The notes beneath the pieces were generated by a model. That model was given only the letters and a program-made list of their open reading frames with translations. It did not search any database and was not told the origin of the DNA. Positions 43,324 to 52,398 of a DNA stretch of 64,000 nt are shown here, one piece after another. The translations under genes and the position numbers were made by a program. Position 1 is the stretch's first letter. Each line of letters opens with the position of its first letter. This DNA is from Archaeoglobus sp. GTDB lineage: Archaea > Halobacteriota > Archaeoglobi > Archaeoglobales > Archaeoglobaceae. Location: contig JACDNU010000006.1 in the NCBI GenBank assembly GCA_017656505.1, positions 24,126-88,125 of the forward strand, in the 5' to 3' direction.

Positions 43324-43761
43324 GTGGAAGTCTCAATCCACTTGCGCGAAATGCATGACGACGAGGTGGAGGAAATAATTGATCTCGAATACGAGATCCT
43401 TGGCCTGAGCGTTTTTGTCGACATATCCACCAAACCTTACCACAAGAAGGTTTTTGTTGCTGAAAGTGAAGGGGAGATTGTTGGGGCTGCTGTTGTTTTC
43501 TGGAACGATGAATTCAGGCTTGGATCGATAGTTGTTAAGGAAGATTTTAGAGGGCAGGGGATAGGAAAGGCTTTGATAAAAAGGAGCATAGAATTTGCAG
43601 AAGAAAAGGGTTTCAACTCCGTCTGGCTGGAAGTTTCGGTAAATCAGAGCCATCTCGTCTCCTACTACAAATCCCTAGGTTTCAGAATTCATGATGTAAT
43701 AAAGCATTTTTACGGCATAGGAAAACACGCTTTCAGCATGGTCTATAGACTTCAAGCCTGA
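43324..43761 (+). CDS. GNAT-family N-acetyltransferase (RimI-like)
   Basis: A 145-residue acetyltransferase. The acetyl-CoA-binding motif A is IVVKEDFRGQGIGKALIKRS (about 74-93) with Q/RxxGxG/A intact; ESEGEIVGAAVVFWNDEF and SLGFRIHDVIKHFYG complete the fold. It resembles archaeal RimI-like protein N-terminal acetyltransferases, but the substrate is not certain. GTG 43324 is the start, following AAGTAAGG. It precedes the DUF2341 surface protein gene. Confidence 0.85.
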   Translation: MEVSIHLREMHDDEVEEIIDLEYEILGLSVFVDISTKPYHKKVFVAESEGEIVGAAVVFWNDEFRLGSIVVKEDFRGQGIGKALIKRSIEFAEEKGFNSVWLEVSVNQSHLVSYYKSLGFRIHDVIKHFYGIGKHAFSMVYRLQA

Positions 43762-43874
43762 TTGGAATTCTGGGCTTGGACTAAAGGCTTAACCGGGACT
43801 TGACCAAGGGCTTGGACAAAGCCATCATCACGAATTCCATAACTTTTATCTCTCTTCTTTTAATTTCTTATTCG

Positions 43875-46193
43875 ATGGACGATAATGCTGTTTCAGCTGT
43901 AGTTGGATTCATACTCATCGTACTGATCGCTATCACATTTATAGGGATAGTTCAGTCCGTAATGTTGCCGGAGTGGAACAAAGGTGAGGAAATCGATCAC
44001 TCTATCGAGCTGAGTTATGATATGGCAAAGATGGGGGAGACGATAGCCCTCTCATCCACTACAGGCAAATCAACTCTCCTCTCCTTGAATCCAGCTCTGA
44101 GCTACCCAAAAAGACCTTTCTTGATATCCCCAACCTTTGCATCAGCAACTATTTCAGCGGAAAAGCAGTATTTGTCCATCAAAAGTGATAAAATCAACTA
44201 CGAAGGAAACACTTATGCTATCATTGTTCTTCCCAATTATCACTATTCCGCGAAGCCAAAATTTTTGTATGAGCATTCTGCTACCTTTAAAAGCTATAAC
44301 GGTAATCCCACTGTGAATTCAAAACAGTCCTCATTCAAAGCCTCATCGATTAGCATTTACATTCTTAACTCAACCTTCAGCAGCTTGGCTGTAAACGGGC
44401 CTATCAACTTGATTTTCGAACCTGTATCGTATGGAGGTAAAACCCTCGTTAATTCCGCATGGATAAACTTCACGGTATCCAATGAGACAGCAGAGTGGTG
44501 GAATGAAAGCTTGGCTGCGATCTATGGTGAAAATAATGTCTCAAGAAACGGGAATTGGATAAACATTAGTGTAAGCGATGTCTACCTCAGCCTTAACTAC
44601 CTAATTGTCCAAGCATCAACCTCCCAGAGTAAAGCTGAGATAACAGCTGCAAGGCAAGCTGTTGAGATTGTAAATCTCTCCAGCCCACCCTCAGAAGTTT
44701 ACAAGGGTGTGACGGTTCCGTTGGGTGTGAGAGTTCTTGACAAGTTCTACAACCCAGTGCCCAACTGGGATGTTGACGTTTTGCTAAACTCAAATCTAGT
44801 CGAAACGAAGAAAAGCGATGAAAGGGGGGAGGTGTGGTATTATTTCGAGGCTAATGCTACTGGGGATTACGATATCGAATTCAGAATCACGGGCGATTCA
44901 TATGATTCATACACCTACAGCCTTTCGGTGATCTCTTCCTCAACGACTACAGGCATATTTGACATCTCATGGAACGCAACACCAAGCGGGGACATTTTCG
45001 TTGATGACTGGAATGTTAGCTTGGAGGGTTCGCAAAAGCAGTATAAGGTTACGGTTACTTACGAAGGAAATCCAGTAAGCGATGCAAAGATAGATCTCTC
45101 CACAGACTCTCCAAATTTGGTATCTATTCCAGCAGAAAGCATCACGGATACCAACGGAGAATCTACTGTAGCCATAACTGCTTTAGATAACGGAACCGCA
45201 AACGTAATCGCAGCCAGTGGTGGTTCAAGTGGCGTTTTAAGGCTTTTTATAACTGGAGCTGGTGGGAGCGTATGTCCAGCTGGATGGGGTTACTGGAGGG
45301 AGATAACAATCGACAATCCCGGTACAGATTTGGTTGACTATCAAATTAAAGTAGAACTGGACAATTCCAATTTCGACTTCAGTAAAGCGAACAGCGACGG
45401 TTCTGACATCAGATTCTACGATTCCGACAGCACAACCCAGCTCAATTACTGGATTGAAGAATGGGGCAGCAGCCATGCAATAATCTGGGTAAAAGTGCCT
45501 TCCATCCCAAGCGGGACGAAAAAGATCTACATGTTTTACGGAAATCCATCTGCAACAAGTTTAAGCGATGGAAGCTCAACTTTCGACTTCTTCGATGACT
45601 TTAACTCAGATACGAGCTCAAACTATACTATCAGGGAAAGATGGAGTGGAAGTCCAACATTTATTTGGGAACCAACTAATAGCCGGATTAGAACAGACAC
45701 TTCAAATGCAGATTTCTTTTTAACAACGAGCTCAAGCTTGAGTAGTGATTTTATTGTTGAGGTAAAAGCATATACAAACGATAATGATGCAGTAGGTGCA
45801 TTAATAGAGGCTGCAGGAAACGATTTCTACATCGCTTCAATGAGGGTAAGCGATTATGATGGTTCGACTTCAGGCAGGTCAACAGAGACTCTCATTTTAT
45901 ATGGTAATGTTCCGAACGGTCATTTCCAAGCCATCCGACTAACAGACTACGGTGAAATCGTTAATCCGACTAGCTGGCAAGTTTGTGGAATTGCATATGA
46001 TGGAAACAATTTATTTTCATACTACAATCACCAAAAGCAAACAACAGGATATTCGGTCGGGAATTTGAATATAAGATCTATAGGTTTAAGCACTCAAGCG
46101 AACAGTCCACCAGCATATTATGACTGGTTGCTCGTAAGAAAGTATGCCTCCCAAGAACCTTCGCTAGCTCTCGGAGCTGAACAACAATGCTGA
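43875..46193 (+). CDS. pilin-anchored surface protein with Ig-like and DUF2341 domains
   Basis: About 773 residues from ATG 43875. The N-terminus DDNAVSAVVGFILIVLIAIT is the archaeal type IV pilin/archaellin-like prepilin helix, cut and assembled by a prepilin peptidase. A beta-rich region follows, with Ig/Big-like repeats (VTVPLGVRVLDKFYNPVPNW; YKVTVTYEGNPVSDAKIDLS). From about 468 a DUF2341 domain begins (WGYWREITIDNPGTDLVDYQ), then a lectin-like region (ALGAEQQC ends the protein). Rich in Asn-x-Ser/Thr glycosylation sites. The upstream TTG at 43800 is in frame but less likely. Adhesin or pseudopilus role inferred. Confidence 0.8.
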   Translation: MDDNAVSAVVGFILIVLIAITFIGIVQSVMLPEWNKGEEIDHSIELSYDMAKMGETIALSSTTGKSTLLSLNPALSYPKRPFLISPTFASATISAEKQYLSIKSDKINYEGNTYAIIVLPNYHYSAKPKFLYEHSATFKSYNGNPTVNSKQSSFKASSISIYILNSTFSSLAVNGPINLIFEPVSYGGKTLVNSAWINFTVSNETAEWWNESLAAIYGENNVSRNGNWINISVSDVYLSLNYLIVQASTSQSKAEITAARQAVEIVNLSSPPSEVYKGVTVPLGVRVLDKFYNPVPNWDVDVLLNSNLVETKKSDERGEVWYYFEANATGDYDIEFRITGDSYDSYTYSLSVISSSTTTGIFDISWNATPSGDIFVDDWNVSLEGSQKQYKVTVTYEGNPVSDAKIDLSTDSPNLVSIPAESITDTNGESTVAITALDNGTANVIAASGGSSGVLRLFITGAGGSVCPAGWGYWREITIDNPGTDLVDYQIKVELDNSNFDFSKANSDGSDIRFYDSDSTTQLNYWIEEWGSSHAIIWVKVPSIPSGTKKIYMFYGNPSATSLSDGSSTFDFFDDFNSDTSSNYTIRERWSGSPTFIWEPTNSRIRTDTSNADFFLTTSSSLSSDFIVEVKAYTNDNDAVGALIEAAGNDFYIASMRVSDYDGSTSGRSTETLILYGNVPNGHFQAIRLTDYGEIVNPTSWQVCGIAYDGNNLFSYYNHQKQTTGYSVGNLNIRSIGLSTQANSPPAYYDWLLVRKYASQEPSLALGAEQQC

Positions 46194-46225
46194 AGTTTTC
46201 GAAGAAATAATGCACTTCCCAAAAT

Positions 46226-46234
46226 ATTATATAG
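46226..46234 (+). promoter_or_regulatory. TATA box of the COG1395 regulator gene
   Basis: ATTATATAG preceded by CCCAAAAT, centred about 28 bases before the ATG at 46258. No ribosome-binding site is present, so a leaderless message is predicted. Confidence 0.6.
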
Positions 46235-46257
46235 TAAAGCATACCTATTCATACTAG

Positions 46258-47220
46258 ATGCAAACCGGAGTGCTCCACTCAGTCCTCAGGATTCTAAGCA
46301 AAGCTGGTTATGTCGTTACCGACCTAGTTGAGACTAAGCCAAGATGCTTCGATATAGTTGCAAAAAAAGAAGATAATGTTTTTCTGATAAAGATTCTCTA
46401 CAATGTCGATTCTCTGAAAGGAGATATGGCTGAAGAGATGAAAAAGGTTGCAAAACTCCTAAATGCAACGCCTTTGGTTGTTGGCGAGAAGTTCAAATTC
46501 GACTTTCTTGAGAGGGGTGTTGTTTACAACCGCTACGGCTTGCCGGTGATAAATACTGCGAGCTTCTACGATTTCATCATTGAAAGCATTCCCCCAATGG
46601 TGTATTCCGCCCCAGGAGGGTATTACGTCAAACTTGACAGCGAGAAAATAAGACTTGCCAGAGAAGAGCTTGGAATCTCACTCGGAGAAATGGCCAAATA
46701 CCTTGGGGTTAGCAGAAGGGCCGTGAAGAAGTACGAGGAGGGAATAGATACCTCCGTTGATAACGCGTTAAAGCTCGAAGATTTGCTCGGCACGTACATA
46801 ATAAAGGCAATAGACCTGAAAAATTTTGTTAAAGAAACGAAAGAATTCGAAGAGAATCCAGAAAAGTTCCAGCTCAGCGAAAAAGAGGCTGAAATTATAG
46901 AACAGCTCAGAGTTTTAGGAATAAAGGTCTATCCGATCAAACATGCCCCATTCGACGTCGTAACAAAGCCAGATGAAAAGGAGAGCGATACCGTTCTAAC
47001 AGGCCTTAAACAGGTGAGGGAGATAGAGAAGAGAGCAAGGGTTCTCGGAAAGATATCAGAAGTATTATCGACCAAAGCAGCCTATATTGTGGAAAAAAAG
47101 GTTAATCAGTGTTCTGATGTCGTTGTATTCCTAATGAAAGAGGATTTAGATTGTATTGTTTCTGCAAAAGATTTTATCTCCTTTTTAAATGAAAAGAGAC
47201 CGACCGAAAAAGATATATAG
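46258..47220 (+). CDS. COG1395-type transcription regulator
   Basis: A 320-residue archaeal protein. The N-terminal third looks like a restriction-endonuclease-like fold (PRCFDIVAKKEDNVFLIKIL). A central Cro/cI-type helix-turn-helix follows: RLAREELGISLGEMAKYLGV, SRRAVKKYEEG. The C-terminal part repeats features of the N-terminal domain (VYPIKHAPFDVVTKPDEKES, AAYIVEKKVNQCSDVVVFLM). It is 57 bases upstream of the thermosome gene on the same strand, whose TATA box lies on its last codons, so it might control the chaperonin. Targets are not known. Confidence 0.85.
   Translation: MQTGVLHSVLRILSKAGYVVTDLVETKPRCFDIVAKKEDNVFLIKILYNVDSLKGDMAEEMKKVAKLLNATPLVVGEKFKFDFLERGVVYNRYGLPVINTASFYDFIIESIPPMVYSAPGGYYVKLDSEKIRLAREELGISLGEMAKYLGVSRRAVKKYEEGIDTSVDNALKLEDLLGTYIIKAIDLKNFVKETKEFEENPEKFQLSEKEAEIIEQLRVLGIKVYPIKHAPFDVVTKPDEKESDTVLTGLKQVREIEKRARVLGKISEVLSTKAAYIVEKKVNQCSDVVVFLMKEDLDCIVSAKDFISFLNEKRPTEKDI
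47212..47220 (+). promoter_or_regulatory. thermosome gene TATA box overlapping the upstream stop codon
   Basis: GATATATAG preceded by AAAAA, the last three bases being the stop codon of the COG1395 gene. Transcription would start near 47245 and the ribosome site AAGGGGGTG lies at about 47262-47270 before ATG 47278. Confidence 0.55.
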
Positions 47221-47277
47221 AACTACTATACCACCTATTTTCAGAAGGTCATTCGATAATTGAAAGGGGGTGTTTAT

Positions 47278-48921
47278 ATGGCGACACTGCAAGGACAGCC
47301 GGTTTTGATCCTGAAGGAGGGAACGCAGAGAACTGTTGGTAGAGATGCGCAGAGACTGAACATAATGGCGGCAAAGGTCATAGCCGAGGCTGTTAAGAGC
47401 ACCCTAGGGCCAAAGGGTATGGACAAGATGCTCGTGGACAGCCTCGGAGATGTTGTCATAACGAATGATGGTGTTACGATTCTGAAGGAGATGGATGTCG
47501 AGCATCCAGCAGCCAAAATGATAATAGAAGTTGCGAAAACTCAAGAGAACGAAGTAGGCGATGGTACAACCACAGCCGTTGTACTGGCTGGAGAACTACT
47601 AAAGAGGGCAGAGGAGCTGCTCGATCAGGACATCCATCCAACTGTAATAGCAAGGGGCTTCAGACTTGCTGCCGCGAAAGCGGTTGAAATCCTCGAGGAG
47701 ATTGCCGAAAAGATCGATGTAGAGGATGAGGAGAAGCTGAAGAAGATTGCTGCCACGGCCATAACAGGCAAACATGCCGAGTATGCGGTGGATTATCTAG
47801 CTGATCTCGTAGTCAAGACGATAAGGCTGATCGCCGAGAAAACCGAGAAGGGCTGGGAGGTCGACATCGATAACGTTAAGCTTGAGAAGAGACAGGGAGG
47901 TGGCATTGAAGACACCCAACTCATCCAAGGCATCGTGATTGACAAGGAAATCGTACATCCAACGATGCCGAAAAGAGTTAAGGATGCGAAAATTGCAGTG
48001 CTGAAGGCTGCTTTGGAGGTTAAGGAAACTGAAACTGATGCAGAAATAAGGATCACCGATCCTGAGATGCTTCAGAAGTTCATCGAGCAGGAGGAGAAGA
48101 TGCTCAAGGACATGGTTGACACTCTGGTTAACGCTGGAGCAAATGTGGTATTCTGCCAGAAGGGAATCGATGATCTCGCGCAATATTACCTATCAAAGGC
48201 TGGTGTGCTTGCAGTAAGAAGAGTAAGACAGAGCGATATCGAGAAGATCGCAAAGGCAACCGGGGCGAAGATTCTGACAGATTTGAGAGACGTTAAGCCA
48301 GAAGACCTCGGAACTGCCGACCTAGTGGAGGAGAAGAAGATCGGCGACGAAAAAATGATCTTCATCGAGGGTTGCAAGAATCCAAAAGCTGTTTCGATCC
48401 TGATCAGAGGAGGCACGGAGCATATCGTTGATGAGGTCGAAAGATCCCTGCAAGATGCGTTGAAGGTTACGAAGGTTGCGGTTGAGAGCGGATACATCGT
48501 CGGTGGAGGAGGTTCTCCTGAGGCGGAAGTTAGCCTGAAACTGAAACAGTGGGCGACAACGCTTGGCGGTAGAGAGCAGCTCGCAGCAGAAGCATTTGCC
48601 AACGCTTTGGAGGTAATTCCGAGGGCTTTGGCAGAGAACGCCGGGCTCGACCCGATCGACATTCTCGTTGAGATTAGGAAGGCTCACGAGGAGGGCAAGA
48701 AGAGCTACGGTGTCAACGTTTTCAGCGGAAAGATCGAAGATATGATGGAAAACGGAGTGCTTGAGCCCCTCAGAATCAAGAAGCAGGCAATAAGCAGCGC
48801 TACCGACGTTGCAATAATGATCCTAAGGATAGACGATGTTATAGCAGCTAAAGGAATGGAGAGCAGCAAAGGAGGAGGCGGAGAGGACTTTGAATCAGAA
48901 TCCTCCTCCGATGAGGACTAA
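47278..48921 (+). CDS. thsA: thermosome subunit (group II chaperonin)
   Basis: A 547-residue ATP-driven chaperonin subunit folding proteins in a double-ring complex. Hallmarks are [67 protein letters not shown] (about 93-107), and [17 protein letters not shown]. The C-terminal tail is Gly- and acid-rich, [16 protein letters not shown], as usual for thermosomes. The subunit letter is uncertain since only one copy is in view. ATG 47278 is chosen because AAGGGGGTG lies before it. A T-rich terminator follows. Confidence 0.96.
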   Translation: MATLQGQPVLILKEGTQRTVGRDAQRLNIMAAKVIAEAVKSTLGPKGMDKMLVDSLGDVVITNDGVTILKEMDVEHPAAKMIIEVAKTQENEVGDGTTTAVVLAGELLKRAEELLDQDIHPTVIARGFRLAAAKAVEILEEIAEKIDVEDEEKLKKIAATAITGKHAEYAVDYLADLVVKTIRLIAEKTEKGWEVDIDNVKLEKRQGGGIEDTQLIQGIVIDKEIVHPTMPKRVKDAKIAVLKAALEVKETETDAEIRITDPEMLQKFIEQEEKMLKDMVDTLVNAGANVVFCQKGIDDLAQYYLSKAGVLAVRRVRQSDIEKIAKATGAKILTDLRDVKPEDLGTADLVEEKKIGDEKMIFIEGCKNPKAVSILIRGGTEHIVDEVERSLQDALKVTKVAVESGYIVGGGGSPEAEVSLKLKQWATTLGGREQLAAEAFANALEVIPRALAENAGLDPIDILVEIRKAHEEGKKSYGVNVFSGKIEDMMENGVLEPLRIKKQAISSATDVAIMILRIDDVIAAKGMESSKGGGGEDFESESSSDED

Positions 48922-48941
48922 ACCCACTCAGAAATCTTAGG

Positions 48942-48964
48942 TTTCCTTTATTTTATCTATTTTT
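48942..48964 (+). terminator. T-rich terminator of the thermosome gene
   Basis: A pyrimidine-rich tract (TTTCCTTTATTTTATCTATT and further T) 21 bases after the stop codon, as expected of archaeal intrinsic termination. Confidence 0.5.
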
Positions 48965-49020
48965 GGTTTGCAAATTTATTCTTCAGGAATATTTAAATAC
49001 CTTCGGTATAACTTTCTAAA

Positions 49021-49383
49021 ATGCCTGTGAAGAGGGCTGATGCTGTAGTCCTTCTGGCCGTACTCGGACTCTTACTTGGATTTTCCTTTACAGGATGCTC
49101 CACAGATGGCGTTAGTAACGGTAAAGACAAGGTTTATTTCTTCTTCTCGCCCAAATGCCCCCACTGCGAGAAGGTGATGCCCTATGTAAAGAATGCGAGC
49201 GAGAAAATGGAGATCAAATTCTGTCAAGTGGGAAAAATGGACGATGAATGCGATGAAATTGCGAAAAAAATTGGTTTAAAAGGAGTTCCAACAGCCGTTT
49301 ACAAAAAAGAGAACGAACTGAAGGTTTACATCGGTGAAATCCAAGTGAAGGACTTCATGCTAGAGATTACAGGGGGAGGGTGA
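49021..49383 (+). CDS. thioredoxin-like lipoprotein
   Basis: A 120-residue exported protein. The signal peptide ends in a lipobox, GFSFTGC (Cys26), so it should be lipid-anchored outside. The thioredoxin active site is PKCPHCEKV (Cys46, Cys49), and GLKGVPTAVY carries the cis-Pro. Its stop codon overlaps the start of the VKOR gene (TGATG), so the two are coupled. Together they form a likely disulfide-forming pair: VKOR reoxidises the thioredoxin-like partner. Confidence 0.88.
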   Translation: MPVKRADAVVLLAVLGLLLGFSFTGCSTDGVSNGKDKVYFFFSPKCPHCEKVMPYVKNASEKMEIKFCQVGKMDDECDEIAKKIGLKGVPTAVYKKENELKVYIGEIQVKDFMLEITGGG

Positions 49384-49739
49384 TGAATTCTAAAAATAAA
49401 AGGTTAGTAAAAATTTTCTTGATAGGAATAGGCATAATTGATTCCCTTTACCTTTTAATCTCATCATATCTTGATTACGTAGCCGAAATCTGCCCCCTTA
49501 GCGGGTGCAATTCTTTCATTTACAATGGGATAAATATCCCCGCCCTTTTTGGCCTGATATGGTTCCTCTTCTACGGCTTTACCGGAAGATTTTTGAAGTT
49601 GTGGCAGCTTTTGGGAGTATTCGGGATTGTCGTGCTTGCTTCGATAGCCCTCTATACAGAGTATATCTGTCCTTACTGCTTTGCAGCTTATTTTATAGGA
49701 ATCTGTCTAATAGCTTCCGACAGGCTGGTTAAAAGCTGA
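49383..49739 (+). CDS. vitamin K epoxide reductase (VKOR) family protein
   Basis: A 118-residue membrane protein with four helices, in the VKOR family that transfers electrons from thiols to quinones. The loop cysteines are C37 and C42 (EICPLSGCNSF); the active-site CPYC is C96-C99 (YICPYCFAAYF). A serine/asparagine-type segment NGINIPALFGL is the conserved helix. ATG 49383 overlaps the stop of the lipoprotein gene; a GTG one codon earlier is possible. This pair probably plays the DsbB-like role in the organism. Confidence 0.92.
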   Translation: MNSKNKRLVKIFLIGIGIIDSLYLLISSYLDYVAEICPLSGCNSFIYNGINIPALFGLIWFLFYGFTGRFLKLWQLLGVFGIVVLASIALYTEYICPYCFAAYFIGICLIASDRLVKS

Positions 49740-49772
49740 ATTTGAATATTTGGCAAATTTAGCCTTTAGCAA

Positions 49773-51203
49773 CTAACCCTTTGCAACCCCTAAAGGCCTT
49801 AATTTGGCAACGAGGGTGGAGATTCCCGCATTGTGGACAACATCCACGACAACATCGCTGAGCTTGTAAGCTTCCGGAGCTTCCTCGGCAAGTATCGCTC
49901 CATGGGTTGCTCTAACATAAATTCCACGCTTTAAAAGGTTGTTCTTCACCGCATCTCCCCTGAGCTTTCTTTTTGCCTGAGCTCTGCTCATAACCCTTCC
50001 GCTTCCATGGCACGTTGAGCCGAATGTTTCTTCCATAGCTTTCTTTGTTCCGAGCAAAACATAGCTCGGGGTCCCCATGCTTCCTGGAATTAGCACCGGC
50101 TGTCCAATATTGATGTAGTCAGCTGGAAGCTCTTTCGAGCCTTTACCGAAAGCTCTAGTTGCTCCTTTCCTATGAACACAGACCTTGATTTTCTCACCGT
50201 TTACAACATGCTCCTCGAACTTCGCGATGTTATGGGCGACATCGTATATCAAATCCATGTTCGAAGCCCCAAAGAGCTTTTCGAAGGTTTCTCTAACCCA
50301 GTGGGTTATTATCTGACGGTTTGCCCATGCATAGTTGGCGCTCGCAGCCATTCCAGCAAAGTAATCCTCACCTTCCTTGCTCTTTATCGGAGCGCATGCG
50401 AGCTGTCTGTCCGGCAAAGAAATTTTGTACTTCCTCACGGCCCTGTTTAACACCTCCAAAAAGTCCGTGCAAACCTGATGTCCCAAACCTCGGCTCCCGC
50501 AATGAATCATTACTGTAACCATCCCTTTTTCGAGGCCCATTTTCTTCGCAGCCTCCTCGTTGTAGATCTCATCAACAACTTGAACCTCAAGGAAATGGTT
50601 CCCGCTTCCCAACGTCCCCAATTGTGGCCTACCACGATCCCTTGCTTTTTTGCTCACAACGTCCCCTCTTCCTCCTTTGAGGCTACCTCCCTCCTCGCAG
50701 TGTTCAAGATCTTTTTTACTTCCAAATCCATTTTCTACAGCCCATCTCGCTCCCTTCACGAAAATCTCATCAAGCTCAGCATTAGTGACGCGAAGTCTTC
50801 CCTCGCTTCCTACTCCTGAAGGCACAGCAACGAAAAGTTCATCGATTAGCTCTTTTATCTTGGGTTTGATGTCCTCCTCTTTCAGATCGCTCCTCAAAAG
50901 TCTAACGCCACAATTTATATCGAAACCCACCCCTCCGGGAGATACGATTCCATTCTCGATATCGAAAGCTGCAACACCACCAATAGGGAAACCGTAGCCG
51001 ACATGCACATCAGGCATGACCAGGGAGGCAAGCTGTATGCCTGGCAGCGTTGCAACGTTGGCAGCCTGCTCAACTGCATCTCTTTCCAGAATCTCCATCA
51101 GCTTTCTGTTTACGTAGAAATAAGCCGGAACCCTCATTCCCTTCTTGTAATCCTTACCCAATTCCCACTTGTAGGGGGTGATCTTTTTCAGAATATTTTC
51201 CAT
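49773..51203 (-). CDS. rtcB: RNA-splicing ligase RtcB
   Basis: A 476-residue GTP- and Mn-dependent RNA ligase joining tRNA exons after intron removal. VMPDVHVGYGFPIGG, GGVGFDINCGVRLLRSDL (metal-binding Cys), LGTLGSGNHFLEVQ, MIHCGSRGLGHQ and HRKGATRAFGKGS are hallmark segments; the guanylated His is near THGAILAEEA. No intein is present. ATG 51203 is chosen because GAGGTGATAAAT directly precedes it. No archease gene is adjacent. Confidence 0.97.
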   Translation of the reverse strand: MENILKKITPYKWELGKDYKKGMRVPAYFYVNRKLMEILERDAVEQAANVATLPGIQLASLVMPDVHVGYGFPIGGVAAFDIENGIVSPGGVGFDINCGVRLLRSDLKEEDIKPKIKELIDELFVAVPSGVGSEGRLRVTNAELDEIFVKGARWAVENGFGSKKDLEHCEEGGSLKGGRGDVVSKKARDRGRPQLGTLGSGNHFLEVQVVDEIYNEEAAKKMGLEKGMVTVMIHCGSRGLGHQVCTDFLEVLNRAVRKYKISLPDRQLACAPIKSKEGEDYFAGMAASANYAWANRQIITHWVRETFEKLFGASNMDLIYDVAHNIAKFEEHVVNGEKIKVCVHRKGATRAFGKGSKELPADYINIGQPVLIPGSMGTPSYVLLGTKKAMEETFGSTCHGSGRVMSRAQAKRKLRGDAVKNNLLKRGIYVRATHGAILAEEAPEAYKLSDVVVDVVHNAGISTLVAKLRPLGVAKG

Positions 51204-51401
51204 ATTTATCACCTCTTTTTAATTTTATCAGCGAATTTAGATAAGTTAGATAAGTTGTTTACCTTGCGGTTATATCTCTGTTTCCCTACTCTCCTCCTAC
51301 TCTCCTATTTCTCTTTCTCTTTATATCCCTATCTGTATACCTGAGATGTTGATTGTTTAAGCTAACCCAAATTTTAAGAAGCTATAGAAAAAAGTTAGGT
51401 T

Positions 51402-51728
51402 ATGTACGTCGTTAACAAGGACTCGGTAAGCGAGGAGAAAGTTGAGGAGGCAAAAAACACAACTATAAGGTGGCTGATTGATGAAAAAGTGGCGAAAAAT
51501 TTTGCGATGAGGTACTTTGTAATCAAAAAAGGAGGAAACTCTCCTTTCCATTCGCATGACTGGGAGCATGAGATGTTCGTTGTGAAAGGAGAAGGCTATG
51601 TTTACGATGGAAATCAGAGGACAAAAATAAGGGAGGGGGATGCTATATACATCGCCCCTAACGAGACCCATCAGCTGATTAATGAAGATTCCGAAACACT
51701 GGAGGTAATCTGCCTCATTCCTCTCTAA
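51402..51728 (+). CDS. small cupin-fold protein
   Basis: A 108-residue single-domain cupin. Motif 1 is PFHSHDWEHEMFVVKGEGYV with the His/His/Glu metal ligands; motif 2 is GDAIYIAPNETHQLIN. Such proteins bind a metal and act as small isomerases, oxygen-related enzymes or regulators; the exact role cannot be told. It is divergent from rtcB across a 198-base gap with pyrimidine-rich repeats (CTACTCTC units near 51290-51310). Confidence 0.88.
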   Translation: MYVVNKDSVSEEKVEEAKNTTIRWLIDEKVAKNFAMRYFVIKKGGNSPFHSHDWEHEMFVVKGEGYVYDGNQRTKIREGDAIYIAPNETHQLINEDSETLEVICLIPL

Positions 51729-51825
51729 TTTTTTGAAGTATTTGACCTTTTGTTTAAATCTTTAGCAGATTTCAGATTAAAGAAAATTAAAATAGGAGAA
51801 ATTCATAATTAATTATGGTGATAAA

Positions 51826-52284
51826 ATGAAGGTGGAGATGGAGAAACTTACAATCCGGGTGATGAAGGAAAGCGATCTGGAAGACATAATAAGGATCGAT
51901 GCAGACTACATGGGTCAGAGAAGGGAGGAATACTATGAAAGATTGCTTAAGGAAATTCTAAATCCGGACTACAGGATAATTACCTCCCTTGTTGCTGAAT
52001 ACGATGGTAAAGTCATAGGATTTATAACCGGTACAATTTTCTCCGGCGAATTCGGTGTGCCAGAGAATATTGCATACATAACTACTATTGGTGTTGACAA
52101 GCAATTCTCTGGCAGAGGAGTTGGAAAAGAGCTTTTTAATCAGTTCATTACAAACGCAAGGGCAGCTGGAGTTGAAAAGATTTACACAATCGTAGAATGG
52201 GATAACTGGAATCTGCTGAGATTTTTCAGCAGGGCAGGCTTTAAGCCTTCCACCTCTTTGAATCTTGAGGTGGAGGTTAAGTAG
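51826..52284 (+). CDS. GNAT-family N-acetyltransferase
   Basis: A 152-residue acetyltransferase. The acetyl-CoA loop is VDKQFSGRGVGKELFNQF (about 90-107), with the N-terminal MEKLTIRVMKESDLEDIIRI start and YDGKVIGFITGTIFSGEF. FFSRAGFKPS is the usual late segment. Substrate unknown. GGTGATAAA precedes ATG 51826. It lies just upstream of the dipeptide transporter but with a promoter gap, so it is probably independent. Confidence 0.85.
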   Translation: MKVEMEKLTIRVMKESDLEDIIRIDADYMGQRREEYYERLLKEILNPDYRIITSLVAEYDGKVIGFITGTIFSGEFGVPENIAYITTIGVDKQFSGRGVGKELFNQFITNARAAGVEKIYTIVEWDNWNLLRFFSRAGFKPSTSLNLEVEVK

Positions 52285-52398
52285 GAGGTAGGTGAGATAA
52301 AGTTAAGCAAGAGATCCATTTTTTGTTTTTAATTCTGAAAATATACTCTTTCGCCTTAATTCGATAACTTTTTTAAACTCATCCTAGTTGGTAGAAGG

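Noticed and set aside
51213..51401. CRISPR-like repeats (CTACTCTC units)
   Set aside because: Units are 8-10 bases, adjacent and pyrimidine-rich, without spacers; they look like simple-sequence slippage in a promoter gap.
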